From contig NZ_JADKSO010000002.1 of the NCBI RefSeq assembly GCF_015351245.1, positions 796,401 through 860,400 of the forward strand: DNA of 64,000 nucleotides, given 5' to 3'. Source of the DNA: Rathayibacter sp. VKM Ac-2879 (GTDB taxonomy: Bacteria; Actinomycetota; Actinomycetes; Actinomycetales; Microbacteriaceae). Shown in pieces: positions 54,254 through 64,000 of the stretch. Position numbers and translations under genes: made by a program. Positions within the stretch are counted from its first letter, which is position 1; each line of letters begins with the position of its first letter. Below the pieces are notes generated by a model that saw only the letters and a list, made by a program, of their open reading frames with translations, searched no databases and had not been told where the DNA came from.

Positions 54254-54824
54254 CGAATCCGTCCCGTCCGTCGCTCAAAAGTGGGGAGATCTTCGGCAGC
54301 TCATCGAGCGAGGTGAGGCCGAGATGCACGAGCAGTTGCTCCGTCGTGCCATAGAGGACCGCGCCCGTCTCGGGGTCGTGGCCGACCTCCGCGATCAGGC
54401 CTCGGCCAAGGAGGGTGCGCGCGACGGAGTCGACGTTGACGGCGCGGATCTGCGCGACCTGGCCGCGCGAGACGGGCTGCTTGTAAGCGATGACCGCGAG
54501 GGTCTCGAGCGCCGCCTGCGAGAGCTTCGTCGGATTCTGGGTGAGGACGAAGTCGGACACGACCGCGTCGTACTCGTGACGCACGTAGACGCGCCACCCG
54601 CCGCCGACCTCGCGCAGCTCGAAGCCACGACGGACGCCTCCGTCGGCTCCGTCGAAGTCGGCGACCAGCCGCTCGATCGCCTGGCGCACCACGGGGATCG
54701 GCTGCGAGAGCGCGGTCGCGAGGGAGACGAGCGATTGCGGTTCGTCGGCCACCATGAGGATCGCCTCGATCGCGCGGTCGATCTCGATCGCGACGGGGGC
54801 GTCAGCGGGGGCGTCAGGAGTCAT
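54240..54824 (-). CDS. scpB: Segregation and condensation protein B
   Basis: A 194-residue winged-helix protein. EIDRAIEAILMVADEPQSLV starts the first winged helix; KLSQAALETLAVIAYKQPVS is the hallmark helix of the second. DSVARTLLGRGLIAEVGHDP follows. With ScpA it forms the kleisin/KITE part of the SMC condensin. It overlaps scpA by 11 bp and rluB by 14 bp. Confidence 0.95.
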   Translation of the reverse strand: MTPDAPADAPVAIEIDRAIEAILMVADEPQSLVSLATALSQPIPVVRQAIERLVADFDGADGGVRRGFELREVGGGWRVYVRHEYDAVVSDFVLTQNPTKLSQAALETLAVIAYKQPVSRGQVAQIRAVNVDSVARTLLGRGLIAEVGHDPETGAVLYGTTEQLLVHLGLTSLDELPKISPLLSDGRDGFDERA

Positions 54825-55638
54825 AGTCGACTCCCAGGGAGGCGAGGCTCTCGTCGCTCCAGCCCTCGGCGACCCAGCGCAGGGTCAGCTCTCCGAGCGG
54901 CTCCGGCTGCTCGAACGAGAGCGCCCCGTGACGGTAGAGCTCGAGCACGGCGACGAAACGCGCCACGATCACACCCCTCTCGTCGACATTCGCGATCAGC
55001 TCGCGGAACGTGGCCGTCTCGCGCGAGCGCAGCATGCTCACGATGAGAGAGGCCTGCTCGCGGATGCTGACGAGCGGCGCGTGCAGATGATCGAGTCCCA
55101 CGGTCGGCAGTTCGCGCGGAGCGAGCGCCACGGTGGCCAGCGCGGCGAAGTCGGCGGCCGAGATCGTCCAGATCAGCTCCGGCGTCGACGCGCGGAATTC
55201 TTCTTCGAGCGGCACCTGACGGACGTGCCTCGCCGTCTCGGTCTCGATCCGCTCGCCGAACCAGCCCGCCACCTGCTTGAACGCGCGGTACTGCAGCAGC
55301 CGTGCGAACAGCAGGTCGCGTGCCTCCAACAGCGCGGCGTCCTCGGCGTCCACGAGCTCACCCTGGGGCAGCAACCCCGCGATCTTCAGATCGAGGAGAG
55401 TCGCCGCGACGACCACGAACTCCGATGCGCGATCGAGCCCCTCGGCCGTGTTTATCCCGTGCAGGTACGAGAGGAACTCGTCGGTCACGGCGCTCAGCGC
55501 GATCTCGGTGATGTCCACCTCCTGCTTCGCAATGAGGCTCAGCAGCAGGTCGAAAGGGCCCTCGAAGTTCGAGAGGGCGACGCGGAAACCCGGGGCCGGC
55601 GCCTCGGCGGTGAGCACGGCCTCAGGCGACCGCGCCAC
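54814..55638 (-). CDS. scpA: Segregation and condensation protein A
   Basis: A 274-residue kleisin. The N-terminal SMC-binding region reads VALSNFEGPFDLLLSLIAKQ, followed by EVDITEIALSAVTDEFLSYL and DRASEFVVVAATLLDLKIAG. The C-terminal winged helix contains VIVARFVAVLELYRHGALSF. It bridges SMC heads during chromosome condensation. It lies between parA and scpB, overlapping both. Confidence 0.95.
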   Translation of the reverse strand: MARSPEAVLTAEAPAPGFRVALSNFEGPFDLLLSLIAKQEVDITEIALSAVTDEFLSYLHGINTAEGLDRASEFVVVAATLLDLKIAGLLPQGELVDAEDAALLEARDLLFARLLQYRAFKQVAGWFGERIETETARHVRQVPLEEEFRASTPELIWTISAADFAALATVALAPRELPTVGLDHLHAPLVSIREQASLIVSMLRSRETATFRELIANVDERGVIVARFVAVLELYRHGALSFEQPEPLGELTLRWVAEGWSDESLASLGVDYDS

Positions 55639-56509
55639 GCGAGATCAGCTCCCTGGCGAGCTTGCGGTACGCCTTCGCGGCGTTGTGCTCGGGCGCGAAC
55701 TGGGTGATCGGGACTCCCGAGACGCTCGCGTCCGGGAACTTCACCGTGCGTCCGATGACCGTCTCGAGCACGCTGTCGCCGAAGGCGTCCACCACACGGT
55801 CGAGCACCTCACGCGAGTGCAGGGTGCGGGAGTCGTACATCGTCGGCAGGATCCCGTCGAGCTCGATCACGGGATTGAGTCGGTCGCGCACCTTGTCGAT
55901 CGTCTCGATGAGCAGCGCGACTCCCCGCAGGGCGAAGAACTCGCACTCGAGGGGGATGAGGACGCCGTGGCTCGCGGTGAGCGCGTTGACGGTGAGCAGG
56001 CCGAGCGACGGCTGGCAGTCGATGAGGATCACGTCGTAGTCGGCGCTCACCTTGCGCAGCACGCGGGCGAGGATCTGCTCGCGCGCGACCTCGTTGACGA
56101 GGTGCACCTCCGCCGCCGACAGGTCGATGTTCGCCGGGATCACGTCGAGCCCGGGGACCTTGGTCGAGCGGATCGCCTCGGCCGGATCCGTGACGGTCCC
56201 CAGCAGGAGGTCGTAGATCGTGACCGCATCGTAGGTGGCGACGCCGAGGCCGGCCGAGAGGGCACCCTGCGGGTCGAAGTCGATCGCCAGCACGCGGCGA
56301 CCGTACTCGGCGAGCGTCGCACCGAGGTTGATGGTGGTCGTCGTCTTGCCGACGCCGCCCTTCTGGTTGCAGAGCGAGATGATCCGCGCCGGCCCGTGGC
56401 CGGTGAGCTCGACGGGGAGGGGGAAGTCGCGCAGGGGGCGACCTGTCGGGCCGAGAGTCGGGGCTTCGAGACCGGTGAGCTCGGCCTTGTCGTCCGTCGT
56501 GCGTGTCAC
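55622..56509 (-). CDS. ParA family ATPase
   Basis: About 295 residues from GTG 56509 (GAGGG site); the open frame further upstream runs over xerD and is not coding. The deviant Walker A is NQKGGVGKTTTTINLGATLA, Walker A' LAIDFDPQGALSAGLG, and Walker B DVILIDCQPSLGLLTVNALT. It belongs to the Soj/ParA group encoded between xerD and scpA in many Actinobacteria, distinct from the origin-proximal ParA of ParABS. A role in chromosome organisation with ScpAB is inferred. Confidence 0.93.
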   Translation of the reverse strand: MTRTTDDKAELTGLEAPTLGPTGRPLRDFPLPVELTGHGPARIISLCNQKGGVGKTTTTINLGATLAEYGRRVLAIDFDPQGALSAGLGVATYDAVTIYDLLLGTVTDPAEAIRSTKVPGLDVIPANIDLSAAEVHLVNEVAREQILARVLRKVSADYDVILIDCQPSLGLLTVNALTASHGVLIPLECEFFALRGVALLIETIDKVRDRLNPVIELDGILPTMYDSRTLHSREVLDRVVDAFGDSVLETVIGRTVKFPDASVSGVPITQFAPEHNAAKAYRKLARELISRGAVA

Positions 56510-56613
56510 CTGCGTCGCCCTCGCTTCCCTGTCGGCGTGCGCTCCCGCGCGGCCTGCACCGAGTGTACCGGCGCCCTCCTCCCCCGTCGTGGCGCCCCGC
56601 CGGACGAGAGCCG

Positions 56614-57552
56614 TCAGCGTCGTGCGCGCGGGTGGGCGGTGGTGTAGACGTCTCGCAGGGTGTCCGCGGTGACCAGCGTGTAGATCTGGGTGGTGGCGAC
56701 GGAGGCATGCCCCAGCAGCTCTTGCACGACCCGCACGTCCGCGCCGCCCGCGAGCAGGTGGGTGGCGAAGGAGTGCCGGAAGGTATGCGGCGAGATCTCC
56801 CGATCGAGGCCCGCTTTCTCGGCGACCGCCCGGATCACGAGCCAGGCGCTCTGCCGGGAGAGCCTGCTCCCGCGCACGCCGAGGAAGAGAGCAGGAGTCG
56901 CCCGCCCTCGCCGCGACAGCTCCGGCCGCGCACGCACCAGGTAGTCCGAGACGGCCTCCTGCGCGAACCGACCGAGCGGCACCATGCGCTGCTTCGACCC
57001 CTTGCCGGTCAACCGCACCACCTCCGCGTCGAACACGTCGTCGACGTTCAGGTCCACCGCCTCCGAGATGCGGGCGCCGGTGGCGTACAACAGCTCGAGC
57101 AGCGCGCGGTCGCGCAGCTCGGCGAGCTCCTCGCCCCGCGCCGCGTCCAGGAGGGACGCCATCTGCTCGACGGTGATCGCCTTCGGCAACGTCATCGGCA
57201 GCTTCGGCGGGACCACGTCGTGGGCGACGTCCTCCGCGACGGCTCCCTCCTCGAGCGCGAAGCGGTGCAGGCCGCGCACGCTCGAGAGGACCCGCGCGCG
57301 CGAGCTCGCCGCGAGAGGCCGCTCGGGTCGAGACGCGAGCCAGGAGGCGAACGCGCCGACGTCCGCGCGCCGCACCGCTCCCAGCTCGGCCACCTCCTGT
57401 TCGGCGAGCCAGCCGAGGTACAGCTCGAGATCGCGCCGGTAGGCGGCGATCGTGTGCGTCGAGAGCCCCCGCTCGACACGCGCCTGCCGGAGGTACGCCT
57501 CGGCGCAGGCGCGTGGGCTCACTACCGACGCGCCCGAGGGTGTCGCGTCCAC
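56614..57552 (-). CDS. xerD: Tyrosine recombinase XerD
   Basis: A 312-residue recombinase for chromosome dimer resolution. The core-binding domain includes LRQARVERGLSTHTIAAYRR. Catalytic residues are Arg in ATGARISEAVDL, Lys in TGKGSKQRMVPLG, His-x-x-Arg in HTFRHSFATHLLAGG, His in LLGHASVATTQ and Tyr in IYTLVT. Genome context (xerD before parA-scpAB) is standard in Actinobacteria. It is unrelated in role to the ICE integrase at 47439. It overlaps the nudix gene by 31 bp. Confidence 0.95.
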   Translation of the reverse strand: MDATPSGASVVSPRACAEAYLRQARVERGLSTHTIAAYRRDLELYLGWLAEQEVAELGAVRRADVGAFASWLASRPERPLAASSRARVLSSVRGLHRFALEEGAVAEDVAHDVVPPKLPMTLPKAITVEQMASLLDAARGEELAELRDRALLELLYATGARISEAVDLNVDDVFDAEVVRLTGKGSKQRMVPLGRFAQEAVSDYLVRARPELSRRGRATPALFLGVRGSRLSRQSAWLVIRAVAEKAGLDREISPHTFRHSFATHLLAGGADVRVVQELLGHASVATTQIYTLVTADTLRDVYTTAHPRARR

Positions 57553-58176
57553 GGTGAGGAGGCGTCGCCCAGTCCGCGCCAGTCGCGCGCTCGGAAGGCG
57601 TGCGCGGCGAGCGCCGCGATCGTGAGCGACGGGTTCTGGACTCGCCGGTCGAGGACAGCCTCGACGACCTCGTCGAGCGGGACCCAGCGCAGCTCCATGT
57701 CCGCCTCCTCCGCCTCGCGCTCGAAGACGGAACCGGTGGCCGAGAGCCCCCGCGCGAGGTAGATGCGAATCGCCTCGTCACTGCCGCCGGGAGACGTCGC
57801 GAACTCGGCGAGCAGGTCCCAGCGCTCGGCGCGCAGGTCGGTCTCCTCGCCCAGCTCGCGCTGCGCCGCGACCAGCGCGTCCTCACCGTCGATGTCGAGC
57901 AGGCCGGCGGGAATCTCCCACTCGCGGGTGCGGACGGGGTGGCGGTACTGCTTGATCACCGCGACCCGGTCCTCCTCGTCGAGCGCGAGGACGGCGACGG
58001 CACCGGTGTGGTCGAGGAACTCGCGGCGCAGCTCGCCGCCTCCGTAACGGAACGTCTCGGCGCGGACGCCCCAGACCATCCCCTCGAAGACGCGCTCGCT
58101 GCTCAGGATCTCCGGCTCGACGAGCTCGTCCGCGAGAGGCTCGGCGCTGACCGGCCGCTCGCCGGCGGGCACGCGC

Positions 58177-58184
<8 letters not shown>
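57522..58184 (-). CDS. Nudix hydrolase, ADP-ribose pyrophosphatase type
   Basis: A 220-residue protein with the Nudix box [20 protein letters not shown] continuing ETDL (the G-x5-E-x7-REUxEExGU pattern). Upstream, [20 protein letters not shown] and REWEIPAGL match ADP-ribose pyrophosphatases. It likely cleaves ADP-ribose to AMP and ribose 5-phosphate. It overlaps pyrG by 8 bp. Confidence 0.9.
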
Positions 58185-59940
<1,756 letters not shown>

Positions 59941-60031
59941 GGGCTTCCACCCTAACAGCAGATCGCGGGCGTCGGTCCTCCGCCGTCCCGATCCATGCCG
60001 GGAGGCATCGCCCCGGCGCCTCGCGAACGGT

Positions 60032-61720
60032 TCAGCCCCGACGGGCCGTGTCGAGCAGCTCCCGCGCGTGCGCGAGTGCCGTGGGCGAATCGGCGAGCCC
60101 CGACAGCAGCCGCGCCATCTCGGACACACGCTCCTCCGCGTCCAGCTGAGCGACCGCGCTCGAGGTCACCGAGCCGTCTGAGCCCTTCTCGACACGGAGG
60201 TGATTGCTCGCGAACGCGGCGACCTGCGCGAGATGCGTCACGACGATCACCTGCGAGGTCTCGGCGAGCCGGGCGAGCCGCCTCCCGATCTCGATCGCGG
60301 CCGCTCCTCCGACTCCGGCGTCGACCTCGTCGAACACGAACGTGGGAACCGGGTCGTTGGCCGCGACGACCACTTCGATCGCGAGCATCACCCGCGAGAG
60401 CTCTCCCCCGGAGGCGCCGCGCGCGAGAGGCCGCGGCGTCGCGCCCGCGTGCGGCTGCAGCATCATCTCGACGGTGTCACGGCCCTGCGCCGTGGCCTCG
60501 CCCGAACTCGTCACCTGCACGAGCAGACGCGCCTCCGCCATCGCGAGTGCGGCCAGCTCCTCGCTGACCCGCCGGCCGAGCTCCTGTGCGGCGTCGGTGC
60601 GCACCTCGGTGAGCCGGGTGGCCAGCCGGTCCACGAGATCGGCGTCGGCGGCGGTGTCGGCCTCGAGCGCTGCGATCCTCTCGTCGTCCCCGTCGAGCTC
60701 GAGCAGGCGGAGACCCGAAGAGTCGACGAGGTCGAGCACGTCGTCGAGGCTCGGCCCGTAGCTGCGGACGAGAGCCGAGAGCTCGGCGCGACGGCTCTCG
60801 ATCAGCTCGAGGTCGTGGGCGCCGTCGAGGTCGAGCTCCGCGAGGTACGACGAGAGGCTCCCCGCCGCATCGACCAGCAGCGCCGATGCCTCGCTCAGGG
60901 TCTGCACCGTCGGCTGCAGAGCGGGATCGTGCTCGGCGGCGCGTTCGAGCATCCGTCGAGCCGAATCGATGAGTCCGAGCGCATCGCGTCCGTCGAGCTC
61001 CTCGGAGGAGACCGCCTCCCGCGCCTCGCCCGCCGCGAGCCGCAGCTGCTCGATGCTGCCGAGCCGCTCCGACTGCGCTGCGAGCTCGACGTCTTCTCCG
61101 CGCTGCGGCGCGACGACCTCGATCTCGGCGAGAGCGGTCCGGAGGCGCTCCGCCTCGTTCGCGCGCGCCTCCCGCGCCGCGGTCAGTCGGTCGAGCTCCT
61201 CGCGGTTGGCGCGCCACCGCTCGAAGGCACTCGCATAGTCGTGCAGCACCTCGGCGAGCTCCGTGCCGCCGAAGCGGTCGAGCGCGTCGCGCTGCGCGGC
61301 CGCCGTGCGGAGGCGGATCTGGTCGGACTGGCCGTGCACCACGACGAGCCGGTCGGCCAGCTCGCTCAGCACGCTGACGGGAGCGCTCCGGCCGCCGACG
61401 ATCGCGCGACCGCGCCCCTCCGCCGACACCGAACGCGCGAGCAGCAGCTCGGGTCCGTCGAGGTCCCCGCCGGCCTCGCGCACGCGCTCCGCCACGGAGC
61501 CCTCCTCGGGCACCAGCCACCGCCCCGACACCCAGGCCTGGCGGGCGCCCGAGCGCACCGCGGAGGCGTCGGAGCGCGCACCGAGCACGAGACCCAGCGC
61601 GGTCACGACCATCGTCTTGCCCGCTCCCGTCTCGCCGGTGACCGCGGTGAACCCGGGCCCGAGCGGAAGCGTCGCCTCGGCGATCACTCCGAGATCGCGG
61701 ATCTGAAGCTCTTCGAGCAT
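60032..61720 (-). CDS. recN: DNA repair protein RecN
   Basis: A 562-residue SMC-like protein starting [20 protein letters not shown]. Walker A is [21 protein letters not shown] coiled-coil middle is followed by the signature [20 protein letters not shown] and Walker [21 protein letters not shown]. It acts in recombinational repair of double-strand breaks. The start is 5 bp from the nadK stop. Confidence 0.96.
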   Translation of the reverse strand: MLEELQIRDLGVIAEATLPLGPGFTAVTGETGAGKTMVVTALGLVLGARSDASAVRSGARQAWVSGRWLVPEEGSVAERVREAGGDLDGPELLLARSVSAEGRGRAIVGGRSAPVSVLSELADRLVVVHGQSDQIRLRTAAAQRDALDRFGGTELAEVLHDYASAFERWRANREELDRLTAAREARANEAERLRTALAEIEVVAPQRGEDVELAAQSERLGSIEQLRLAAGEAREAVSSEELDGRDALGLIDSARRMLERAAEHDPALQPTVQTLSEASALLVDAAGSLSSYLAELDLDGAHDLELIESRRAELSALVRSYGPSLDDVLDLVDSSGLRLLELDGDDERIAALEADTAADADLVDRLATRLTEVRTDAAQELGRRVSEELAALAMAEARLLVQVTSSGEATAQGRDTVEMMLQPHAGATPRPLARGASGGELSRVMLAIEVVVAANDPVPTFVFDEVDAGVGGAAAIEIGRRLARLAETSQVIVVTHLAQVAAFASNHLRVEKGSDGSVTSSAVAQLDAEERVSEMARLLSGLADSPTALAHARELLDTARRG

Positions 61721-61725
61721 GAGGC

Positions 61726-62649
61726 CTACTCCGTCTCCGTCGACCCCCGCCATCCGCGGATGGGGAGACCGAACTTGTGCACCAGGCGATCGGTGAAGGG
61801 GGCGTCGTGCAGCCGTGCGAACCGGACCGGCATCGGCGAGCGTCGGTAAACGACTCTGGCGCCGGTCGGCAACTCATAGGTCCGCCGTCCGTCGGCCCAC
61901 AGAACCCCGGCGCCGTCCGTGCGCTCCTTGACCTCGACGGCGAGGCTGGAGGTCGGTCCGACGACGAGGGGCCTGGCGAACAGCGCATGGGCGCTCAGCG
62001 GTACCAGCAGCATCGCCTCGACCGTCGGCCAGACGACGGGGCCTCCACCCGAGAACGCGTACGCTGTCGAGCCCGTCGGAGTCGACACGACGATGCCGTC
62101 GCAGCCGAAGCTCGACAGCGGCTTCCCGTCGACGCCCACCATGACCTCGAGCATGCGCTCGCGGCTACCCTTCTCGACCGTCGCCTCGTTGAGGGCCCAG
62201 GTCTCGTAGACGACGACATCGTCGATCTTCACCCGCACCTGGAGCGTCATCCGCTCCTCCACGCGATAGTCGCGGTCGAGCGCGCGCGCCACGGCCTCGT
62301 CGAGATCGTCCCGCTCGCTCTCGGCCAGGAACCCGACGTGCCCGAGGTTGACGCCCAGCAACGGGGCCGCCCCGTCGCGCACGATCTCGGCCGCGCGGAG
62401 GATCGTGCCGTCGCCTCCCAGCACGAAGACGAGCTCGATCGCCTCGAGCGCGACGTCGACCCCGAGCACCGCCACTCCCGCGAGACCCGGGGACGCCCGC
62501 ACCATGTCGCCCTTGTCGTCCGCGCACAGGACGGGGTGGGCGCCGGAGTCGCGCAGTCGCTGGACCACCAGGATCGCTGCATCGAGCGAATCCGCCCGAC
62601 CGGTGTGGGCGACGACGAGGATGTGGCGCTCGTCAGGAGGGGACTGCAT
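61726..62649 (-). CDS. nadK: NAD kinase
   Basis: About 307 residues. The GGDGT motif is VFVLGGDGTILRAAEIVRDG and the second signature is DGIVVSTPTGSTAYAFSGGG. NLGHVGFLAE lies between them. It phosphorylates NAD to NADP. ATG 62649 has an AGAAGGA site at 10 bases; ATG 62700, overlapping the tlyA stop as ATGA, is an alternative that adds 17 residues. tlyA-nadK-recN order is conserved in Actinobacteria. Confidence 0.95.
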   Translation of the reverse strand: MQSPPDERHILVVAHTGRADSLDAAILVVQRLRDSGAHPVLCADDKGDMVRASPGLAGVAVLGVDVALEAIELVFVLGGDGTILRAAEIVRDGAAPLLGVNLGHVGFLAESERDDLDEAVARALDRDYRVEERMTLQVRVKIDDVVVYETWALNEATVEKGSRERMLEVMVGVDGKPLSSFGCDGIVVSTPTGSTAYAFSGGGPVVWPTVEAMLLVPLSAHALFARPLVVGPTSSLAVEVKERTDGAGVLWADGRRTYELPTGARVVYRRSPMPVRFARLHDAPFTDRLVHKFGLPIRGWRGSTETE

Positions 62650-62696
62650 CGAGGAGGTGTCCTTCTGGTCGATCGACGGCGGCGGACACGGTCGCG

Positions 62697-63503
62697 TCAT
62701 CCGGTGGTGAGCGCGGTGACCGCGTCCCTCCATTCTGTCGGAATCGTCCCGTGGACACGGTGGAGGTGCGCGAGATACTCGTGGTTCCCGGCCCCACCGG
62801 GAAGGGGCGACTCCGTGAGCCCGGCAACGCCGAACCCGACGTCCCACGCCGACCACAGCACGTCCGAGAGCGCCTCCCGACGAAGCGCGGGATCGCGCAC
62901 GATGCCCTCCTTGATCCTCGTCTTGCCGACCTCGAACTGCGGCTTCACGAGGATCACGACGTCCGCGTCCGGCGAGACGCTCCTGACGACGGCCGGCAGC
63001 ACCATCGTCAGTGAGATGAACGACACATCCGCGACGACGAGGGTGGGGGTCACGTCGGTGCCCGCCGCTGTGGCGAGACGCTCGGCCGTCATCTCCCGAG
63101 CGTTGAACCCCTCGACGACCCGCACGCGCTCATCGGATCGGATGCGCGGTGCCAGCTGGGCGTGCCCCACGTCGAGCGCGATCACGGAGGCGACGCCGCG
63201 CTCGAGGAGCACCTGTGAGAACCCGCCGGTCGAGGCTCCGACGTCCAGAGCGTGCGCTCCCTGTACCTGGACGCTCGGAAAGGCGTCGAGTGCTGCGAGC
63301 AGTTTGTGGGCCGCGCGACTCACGTAGTGATCCAACGCGGCCACGGCGACGTCCTGATCCGGAAGGACGCGAAGGGACGGCTTCAGCGCGGGGACGCCGT
63401 CGATCGTGACGAGCCCGTCCGCGATGAGCCGCGCCGCATGGGTCCGGGATCGCGCGATGCCACGCTCCGCTAGAGCGGAGTCGAGGCGGATGCCGCCGGT
63501 CAT
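62697..63503 (-). CDS. tlyA: TlyA family rRNA 2'-O-methyltransferase
   Basis: A 268-residue protein with an N-terminal S4 RNA-binding domain (IRLDSALAERGIARSRTHAA) and a FtsJ-like methyltransferase domain: YVSRAAHKLLAALDAF, ALDVGASTGGFSQVLLERGV (SAM motif) and LVVADVSFISLTMVLPAV. In mycobacteria TlyA methylates 16S C1409 and 23S C1920 and affects capreomycin susceptibility. Whether both sites are modified here is unknown. ATG 63503 overlaps the small upstream gene (ATGA). Confidence 0.95.
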   Translation of the reverse strand: MTGGIRLDSALAERGIARSRTHAARLIADGLVTIDGVPALKPSLRVLPDQDVAVAALDHYVSRAAHKLLAALDAFPSVQVQGAHALDVGASTGGFSQVLLERGVASVIALDVGHAQLAPRIRSDERVRVVEGFNAREMTAERLATAAGTDVTPTLVVADVSFISLTMVLPAVVRSVSPDADVVILVKPQFEVGKTRIKEGIVRDPALRREALSDVLWSAWDVGFGVAGLTESPLPGGAGNHEYLAHLHRVHGTIPTEWRDAVTALTTG

Positions 63504-63658
63504 CCGCGGCCGTCCGCGTCCTCGAGCCGGCTGCGGAGGCGCGCCTGTACTTCGGCGTATGCGGCCGCCCTCTCGGCTAACGGCAGCTTCTCGATGGAGG
63601 CGAGGCCGTCCTCATATCCGTCGAGCGACGCCGGCCGCGGCCCGTTGTCTTGCTCCAT
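63500..63658 (-). CDS. Small conserved-context protein (52 aa)
   Basis: A 52-residue frame starting MEQDNGPRPASLDGYEDGLA and ending with a helical stretch AERAAAYAEVQARLRSRLED. GAGGAG lies at good spacing before ATG 63658, and the stop overlaps the tlyA start as ATGA, which argues strongly for real translation. Short proteins of this type sit at the head of the tlyA operon in Actinobacteria. No function is known to me. Confidence 0.75.
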   Translation of the reverse strand: MEQDNGPRPASLDGYEDGLASIEKLPLAERAAAYAEVQARLRSRLEDADGRG

Positions 63659-63747
63659 CGCTTCTCCTCACTCGGGAGTCATGCGACGACGAGCGCCGTC
63701 GCTCACCTTCTCGTCTCGCCTGTGAGACCAAGGTGGTGGTTAAACAG

Positions 63748-63775
63748 CGATGGCCACCCGTGTGGGTGGCCATCG
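63748..63775 (-). terminator. rRNA operon terminator
   Basis: CGATGGCCACCC and GGGTGGCCATCG form a perfect 12-bp stem with a 4-base loop, about 8 bp beyond the 3' end of the 5S gene on the minus strand, followed by CTGTTTAACC. It separates the rRNA operon from the tlyA operon. The promoter of the latter must lie in 63659-63747, but I cannot pick clear boxes. Confidence 0.85.
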
Positions 63776-63782
63776 TGAATGG

Positions 63783-63900
63783 TGTCCGGCGGTGTCCTAC
63801 TCTCCCACAGGGTCCCCCCTGCAGTACCATCGGCGCTGAGAGTCTTAGCTTCCGGGTTCGGAATGTGACCGGGCGTTTCCCTCTCGCTATGGCCGCCGTA
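63783..63900 (-). rRNA. rrf: 5S ribosomal RNA
   Basis: On the minus strand the sequence begins TACGGCGGCCATAGCG and continues with GGGAAACGCCCGGTCACATT, CCGAACCCGGAAGCTAAG and GGGAGAGTAGGACACCGCC, all standard 5S rRNA segments. Its ends pair (GGCGG/CCGCC, helix I). The 5' and 3' ends are placed to within a few bases. The 23S gene would lie just outside the right edge. Confidence 0.95.
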
Positions 63901-64000
63901 ACCCTGGCGACACACTCACCCCCGGGGGGTGGGTGGTCAAATCTGGGGTTACACGCCGTGCGTGTATTCAATTATACCGCGCCCTTCACCAGGGCGCGGG
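63901..64000 (-). other. 23S-5S spacer with a 9-bp hairpin
   Basis: The last 100 bases contain no recognisable 23S sequence. CCGCGCCCT and AGGGCGCGG (63977-63999) form a perfect 9-bp stem, immediately followed on the minus strand by TATAAT (63971-63976). It may be a processing stem of the rRNA precursor, or the TATAAT may be a -10-like sequence; position alone cannot decide. Confidence 0.4.

Noticed and set aside
56614-57552. xerD-like gene as the integrase of a second mobile element
   Set aside because: It sits in the conserved nudix-xerD-parA-scpAB order of actinobacterial chromosomes and has no attachment repeats nearby.
56510-57886. Long upstream extension of the ParA frame (754 codons in total)
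   Set aside because: The extension runs across the whole xerD gene in another frame of the same strand and is arginine/serine-rich. ParA homology begins only after about 56450, and GTG 56509 has a ribosome binding site.

Overview
The window looks like high-GC Actinobacteria, most likely family Microbacteriaceae (genus not determinable). Support comes from the conserved block tlyA-nadK-recN-pyrG-nudix-xerD-parA-scpA-scpB-rluB-tyrA-cmk-der directly behind a 5S rRNA gene, the prevalence of GTG starts, and the actinobacterial style of the conjugation genes.

Layout. (A) 1-5445 is a gene-poor, scarred flank. It holds a partial ogt at the edge, a truncated DUF998-like membrane protein, scraps of an oxidoreductase and an MFS transporter, a deaminase/PhzF pair facing an Lrp regulator, IS3 remnants, and a frameshifted arginase-family gene facing a second Lrp regulator. 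Its right end carries three copies of an 11-bp repeat and a displaced 3' half of a tRNA-Pro gene, which I read as the footprint of an older integration event. (B) About 5478-48985 is a ~43.5 kb integrative and conjugative element (ICE) bounded by a 10-bp core (TGACCCCCAG) that lies in the anticodon loop of tRNA-Pro(GGG). (C) 49018-64000 is core chromosome: a TetR regulator, the overlapping housekeeping operon above on the minus strand, and the 5S rRNA gene of an rRNA operon.

Inside the ICE, from left to right: a defence-like cargo block (5.6-19.4 kb) with a 2063-residue Cap4-like nuclease/STAND NTPase and a small partner, a DUF4238 protein, and a three-gene overlapping operon of an AAA+ ATPase, a subtilisin-like protease (IetA/IetS-like) and a TPR/HEPN protein; a MobF relaxase with neighbours; a resistance cassette (leader peptide, ABC-F ribosome protection protein, MFS exporter, AraC regulator); an antirestriction ArdC protein, a prim-pol primase, DUF2637 and ParB-like genes; a type IV secretion operon (VirB8/TcpC-like, peptidoglycan hydrolase, two small VirB2-like proteins, TrbL/VirB6, SCO6880, VirB4, VirD4), interrupted by an oppositely oriented coiled-coil CHAT protease gene; then SSB, a DUF4913-like protein, excisionase and tyrosine integrase next to the right attachment site.

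The most unusual points are these. The ICE appears to split the chromosomal tRNA-Pro(GGG) gene at the anticodon loop and to carry a complete replacement tRNA-Pro gene with a different acceptor stem. The IetAS-like pair is extended by a HEPN candidate effector gene. A CHAT protease gene sits inside the conjugation operon.
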